Source: Gnetum montanum (taxonomy: Eukaryota; Streptophyta; Gnetopsida; Gnetales; Gnetaceae). Taken from it: DNA of 64,000 bases. Below are positions 58,606 to 64,000 of this stretch, in pieces; the stretch's first letter is position 1; each line of letters starts with the position of its first letter. The position numbers and the translations under genes are program-made. The notes under the pieces were generated by a model. The model saw only the letters and a program-made list of their open reading frames with translations. It was not told the DNA's origin and searched no databases. The stretch spans positions 295,583 to 359,582 of the forward strand of contig MNCI01007719.1 of assembly GCA_015680685.1 (NCBI GenBank). The letters run 5' to 3'.

Positions 58606-61600
58606 CTGAGCCATTCAGTTATCATTCCCAGTCAAAATATCAATGTTGCACTGCCAAATTCTCTTCAACTAGTTTAGCAATGTATTTATAATATATATGT
58701 ATTATATAGTCTCAATAAAATCTTTTCCTTTTTCAAATTAATAAAATCCCAAAATTGATCACTCAGAATTTACCTATTTTATGGAGAATATTTTCATGCT
58801 GAAAAAAAAAATCAAAACCAATGTTAACTAATTTGAAGCCATGACAGTTGTTCAGCTTGAATCTTGTGTCCGTTTTTATTGGTCTATACATATTGAGATC
58901 CTTGTACATTATTGCCATTACATACCTTAATAATTCTAGTGACAAAGTGCATCTCTTGGACCAGTGTTATAACCATAATTTTTTATTTTCAGTGAAAACG
59001 TTCAGCCAAGTGGTAACTTTCATGTTGAAAAAAAAAATCAAAACCAGTGTTAAATAAGTTTTGCCATGACAGTTGTTCAACTCGAAATTTTCTGTTGGTT
59101 TTTATTGCTATATACACATTGAAATCCTTCTACATTATTGCCATTACATACCTTAATAATTCCCGTGAAAAAATTCATCTCTTGACTAAGCTTTATGACT
59201 AATTATTTATTTTTAGTCAGAGTCCAACCAACTGGTAATTACTGTCTCAGCCAAAATCATTGACAAAAGATCGTTCAAAGAAAAGACATTAAATTAACAT
59301 CATCGGACAGAACTCCTAATAAATTCGATGAAAAAGTCCACGGATAAAGTTTAACACCAAACCTGATTACCTAAACCTGAAAACCAGCCTTGCGCAAGCT
59401 TATACAAAGTTGATACGAACCATCATGTCATCAAAGCAGATACAAAGGAAACACTGGAGTCATCGTAAATGAAGAGAATTAAAAGCAGATTAAAAAGCTC
59501 AGTTACTATGTTGTATCTAATTGCCCTTCTTAAGCTATCAAACATTTCAGATTCATAAAGATCTCTTATTAAAGAAGACTTTTGAGACGTATAAATCTAA
59601 TAGAACTAAAATATTGTGAACTATAGCACGCTAAGAGTCTCTGAAGGCAGAATATAGTCAATGATTTCAATCTTGGTATCTCTTCGTCATTGGTTAAATA
59701 ATGTAATCTCAAGATCAAAAAAATGGAATCTTTTGATTTGCAAAATGGTATTCCCAATTTATGCTTTCTTTTTGGCTTGTAATCAGTGTCTTTGGATCTC
59801 AAGAGGTTCACCTGTAATGCTCTGATTTATCACAGAATCATTTAAATTACCTTTCTGAGACCTAAATAATCTATTTGCATTTGGCCAAGATAATTCAATT
59901 TTTTGTCACCATGTTTTGACAATTGTTTAGACCGAGTGTTTGTTCAACTATGTGAAGCAATTGTTGAACTGTTACCTGTTAGGATTCTACTTATGCAATG
60001 CCGATCAGGATCGCAATTCTGAGATTCAGAATTGAATTCTAGCTCAATGCAATCCAGACCAGCGTTTGAATGATGATTCCAGTTAGGAAACCCCCAAGAA
60101 TCAGAATCTAGATGATTCCAATTCAAATCCAGACGTTTCCCATTCATGTTTTGTGAAAGAATTGTATATATTTTTACTTACAAATCTGATATCTTTTATA
60201 CCCGTTCATTTTGACAGTTCAAAGGGATTCCAGGTTGTCCTGCTCTGTGACCCGCGATCTAAACTCTCGGTCATGAAAAAATCAATCCACGGTCTAATCA
60301 ACATTTTAGAAGTATGGTCAGGATCTTGCATGATTGTTATTTATCTATCAATCGGTTGGTTGCCTAGGGGGATAATACGTGTCCAAGATAATGCTTAATC
60401 TTATAAAGACATTGACATTATTAAACCATCAATTTGTGGCTTCACAAACTTTATTCCATATATAAGCAATTCTAAGGTGGCAAAGATGACATGTCCATCC
60501 TCAACATGCATTTTTACAAAAAATAATACCTATTTAACACCTTCCATAATTGAAAATTTGAAATTTTACGTGTCATTTCATATGCACTTCTTGAACAATG
60601 CAGAGTACTCCTCTATTTGCCTGAATGAAATGCGTCCAGTGTATACGTGTTTACAACCTTAAATAATTCTTCAGCTTTATGTAGACAAGCCTCACCATCA
60701 TGAGATTTCGTAGAAAGTTCATTCATTCACATATGCATTGCGTCCATATATGCAATCATTCTAAAATTTGTGTGTGGTTGGATCATTTCGTTTGAATCAC
60801 TTCAAATCATATTACATCCTGTTTCATAATACTCCATGCAAATTTATAAAAAGGTAGCTTTTGAAGTCAAGTCTAGATTGTTCCCATGGGCACCAAACAC
60901 TGTCCCAATCTGAGAGAGATTTTCTTCCCCCTTCAGCATACTAACAAAGCATTTTACACTTCAACATTTCAATCTGTCAACTACATCCATTGATGCCCAT
61001 AAGCATGATATTAAATATATTGAAACAAATTGAAAAAAAGTCACCACCCAAACCAGCCAATATCTAAGGCACTTTCTTTAAAACTACATTTCATGATCCT
61101 TTTTACCCCTTAAAAATATAATGGTATACCCCAAAAAGCTTTGCCTAGAAGGCCAGCACATTTACATCTCAAAAATAATAAAAAAATAAAAGAACTTTCC
61201 CAGGATTATTTTTTAAGTCTGAAGCCTGAGAAAATTAATCTATCAACTTCTTGATATTCTAAATGCATCTTTCTTCAGTGCACTGCACGGAAAATAGGCA
61301 ACAAGTTGGTGGGATTCCTTAAATCTTTCTTTTGTTAGTTCTCCTTAATAATACATCTTAATTCTTCTTAAAACTTTTCACATCCTAGACGTTTCAAGTG
61401 AGAATGTTTCCCAAATTTTCCCCAGAACACTCTGGGAATGAAGACAACAGAACAATTTAAGCAGTGATAAAATTGGTTAAAACAACCTGTGAAAATGGAT
61501 GTTGAAGTTGTTCTTGATTGTGAATTTGGTAATGAAATAAAGCACTCCCTATAGAACACGACGTTAGATGCATTAAAAAACTCTCTTTATTCATGTTCAA

Positions 61601-64000
61601 CGTGACTAGAAATTTAATCATTTCCAGTGCACTAACTGGAGGGAATCACATAACCCTGCACATGGGGAATCATGTACAGTAACGGTAGTTTTAATAACAG
61701 CCATGCACTATATAAATGAATGTGAATAATGACTACAATAAGGCTGATGCTAGTGACAATGATTTGCATTATGCCCTTTTTCTTTTGGCATTTGAAAGGT
61801 TTTTGGGACCGGACTTTTCTAGGGTATCTTTACAAAAAAGAATAAATAAATAAATAAACCCGACTTCAACAAATATGGTAAACACCCAGTAGATCATTAT
61901 TGAGGGACTTAGGGCTCAAGTAAAGTTACGCAGCAGCTGAACACAATTCAAAAGGACATAACTCAAAGATAGTGAGGACACCATGTAATGCAGTCGGTGT
62001 TTCAGTTATATCATAGACAATAGTTAAGGAAGAAAGAGAAGATGATGAAAGTGCTAAATCTCATGATTGATGATATCTCTAATTATTAAAAGGTATAGCC
62101 TGTTGGCAACGCTTATGACTTGCATCCTGCAAAGTTTGAGGATCATTCTTAAAAGGGTTATATAGAGAAAAAAAATTAGGCAAATGATATGGCTGAAGCT
62201 CGAATCCGTCCAGTGGATCACAATTATGAAGAAGGTCATAATCGATTTGATAGTAATGTTTCAATCATTCTACGCACTCAGAAACAATCTGAAATTCATA
62301 ACCAAGATAGTGATATCAAAGGGGACTTTCTTACAGCCCCACATTGGATAACAAGAACCTGAAACATATTTAGAAGCTACATTTTTCATATTCTTATAAA
62401 CGAAAACTAGCCATGTTAGAGAGAACGAATGCCCATACACAAATGTTTACTGGGGATGTACCCTCCTTGCCAAAAGGCAAACAAGCTCGTAGAAACAAGT
62501 AAACAAACAATTTTAGATTAGTAGCAAAATGTTTTGAGCAAAGACCTAATGTTTTTAATGAGATGCTCTCCTATCACTAAGCATTCATGTCTGGGAGTTA
62601 TTTCAGTATTGGTGGCTTGCTGAGCAAATACCCTAGTATGATTAATATTAAAACGCCTTCCTGCATAGCAATCTTAAGGAGGAAATCCACAAGACATTGC
62701 CTTATGATAAAATAAATGTTGTCCCAAAATCCTGATGACTGATTCCAGTGAAGAAGACTCACATAGTTTGCTAAGCTTATTTTTAATATTTTCATAGTGT
62801 TTACTTCCAATGATATGTAAATTCTAAAATGTCGCAAAACTAGCATACAGGCTGCAGGAACTGAAATATCTCTTTCCCAATGCACAAAGGATAAGGCATG
62901 GCCATGAGATGGGTGGCATGTCCTTGACCTGGTTTATGAATTCCGTATAACTTAATTTTGTGTTGTGCTATGATTCAGAAACTTTGGCTGGTTCAGTTGC
63001 AATACTTTTGTGAAGTTTCAAAACATTTTAAAATGGCAAATCTGTTCTAAATTTAATTCAGCAAGAAAGTTGAAAAAAATGAAATTGCTCATCAAACAAA
63101 CTTCCACATCCCCAAATTTTACCAATCTCTCCAAATCTCAGAAAACATCTGAAAATATAGAAAACAGTAGGTGCACCCATAACCTTAGCATAGATGAGAA
63201 CTGAAAGAGAGAGAGAGAGATAAAGGGAAAAGGGTCAAACGATCAACAAACTCAATTAACTACACTATAAAATAAAATAAAATATCCAGTTAAGGCCAAC
63301 AAAAACACCTACTTCAAGGTCAACATTCGTAATGTCATGATTATTCTTGTCCATATCTTACAGAACATCACATTGCCAACCTCTTAAGTGCAAGGCAACC
63401 ACATAAATCGTGTCTTAACCTTGTCAGAAAAAAGATAAACCTTCTTTGATAATTGAAATCATGCTGCCACTGAAGTAAGGGCCAAAAAAGAATCCTGCAT
63501 CCTAAAGTACATCAACATTCTACCAAACTACTGACATTGACGAGGCTATAATAACATCCAACTCCTGGGTATAATGATCCTCATGCCCAAGATATGACTT
63601 TCTTTTTCTCAACCTTTCATAGGGAACGTAGCATACCTCCATGGCATTCTAGGCATCAGTGGTATCTATGCTTTATCATTACCTGCTATCAACATAAGCT
63701 GAATTATACAAGTGAGCACAATGATCCACTTTATAATGTCAGCATCCAATCTCCTAGTCAAAACACCTATGTAAACAATCAAATTTCCTGAACCACTACT
63801 TAGAAGCCAACTTCAAGCTCTATAGAGATCTTTTCAATCTACAAACTAACTGAAAACCATGTGGAACAATATTAAAACACTCCAGCATATAAATCTCCTC
63901 CTCCAAATCTACATGCAACAAAGTAGTTTCTATGGACAATATATTACGTTCTAGCAGAATCATGTGATAAAGAGTTTGCACCTTTGCCTTCAATTCATCT
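58606..64000 (-). other. intron of the T-protein gene, continuing beyond the window
   Basis: At least 5.4 kb separate the last exon from the next. None of the T-protein blocks expected upstream (for example the GPLA and VNAGCRDKD regions) is visible in any minus frame. The intron holds a 226 bp tandem duplication (58792-59243) and a GA run at 63207-63220, and is otherwise AT-rich with no recognised element. A very short exon could have been missed. Confidence 0.7.
58792..59243. repeat. tandem duplication, 226 bp unit, in the T-protein intron
   Basis: 'TTTCATGCTGAAAAAAAAAA' at 58792 and 'TTTCATGTTGAAAAAAAAAA' at 59018 open two parallel copies. They share CCATGACAGTTGTTCA, 'ACATTATTGCCATTACATAC' and 'CTTAATAATTC' at a constant offset of about 226. 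Divergence is visible throughout, so the duplication is not recent. Confidence 0.8.

Noticed and set aside
58078-58677. 199-codon plus-strand open frame
   Set aside because: It is antisense to the well-conserved T-protein exon and resembles no known protein.
63207-63220. GA dinucleotide run
   Set aside because: It is a short simple repeat of no evident significance.

Overview
The window is nuclear plant DNA: three widely spaced, intron-rich, conserved plant genes, all on the minus strand, lie among many layers of decayed retroelements. The long introns (up to about 4.1 kb within one gene, and more than 5.3 kb in another), the mix of element types and a remnant with a Penelope-type GIY-YIG endonuclease suggest a large-genome seed plant, most likely a gymnosperm or conifer. 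The plant assignment is firm; the conifer part is inference. No tRNA, rRNA or CRISPR features were found.

Layout. 1-817: part of an LTR (family 'TGATGAG'). 1195-1900: decayed RTE-type LINE reverse transcriptase. 5042-8642: a complete five-exon gene for a plastid fructokinase-like protein (FLN2-like). 8643-12506: intergenic, with tRNA-like SINE copies and an L1 ORF1 relic. 12512-20390: a solo LTR with target-site duplication ATATC, split by a 7.0 kb gag-protease-only relative (12945-19945, duplication ACACA) inserted in the opposite orientation. 20440-20889: Penelope-like remnant. 21628-36496: a 14.9 kb Ty3/gypsy element of Tat type on the minus strand (duplication ATAAT, LTRs of about 1.59 kb, dual RNase H). 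Between its protease and RT it carries a separate spliced-looking reading frame on the opposite strand. 37567-53893: a complete 15-exon gene for the CCA-adding tRNA nucleotidyltransferase (510 codons), with L1, RTE and SINE debris in its introns. 53894-58061: intergenic, with SINEs and another LTR of the TGATGAG family. 58062-58605: last coding exon of the glycine cleavage T-protein gene, whose upstream exons lie beyond the right edge.

The three host genes serve organelles or general RNA metabolism: plastid transcription (FLN2), tRNA 3'-end maturation (CCA) and mitochondrial photorespiration (T-protein). Nothing indicates that they are functionally clustered. Exon borders were placed by hand from GT/AG signals, phase and family conservation. 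All CCA exons join in phase with GT-AG introns. The FLN2 exon 1-2 junction is the least certain one.

The most unusual object is the plus-strand gene at 28785-30320 inside the minus-strand Tat element. It has recognisable splice signals and one 272-codon open stretch broken only by stop codons that are each one C-to-T change from an Arg or Gln codon. It occupies the place where Ogre-type elements carry an intron.
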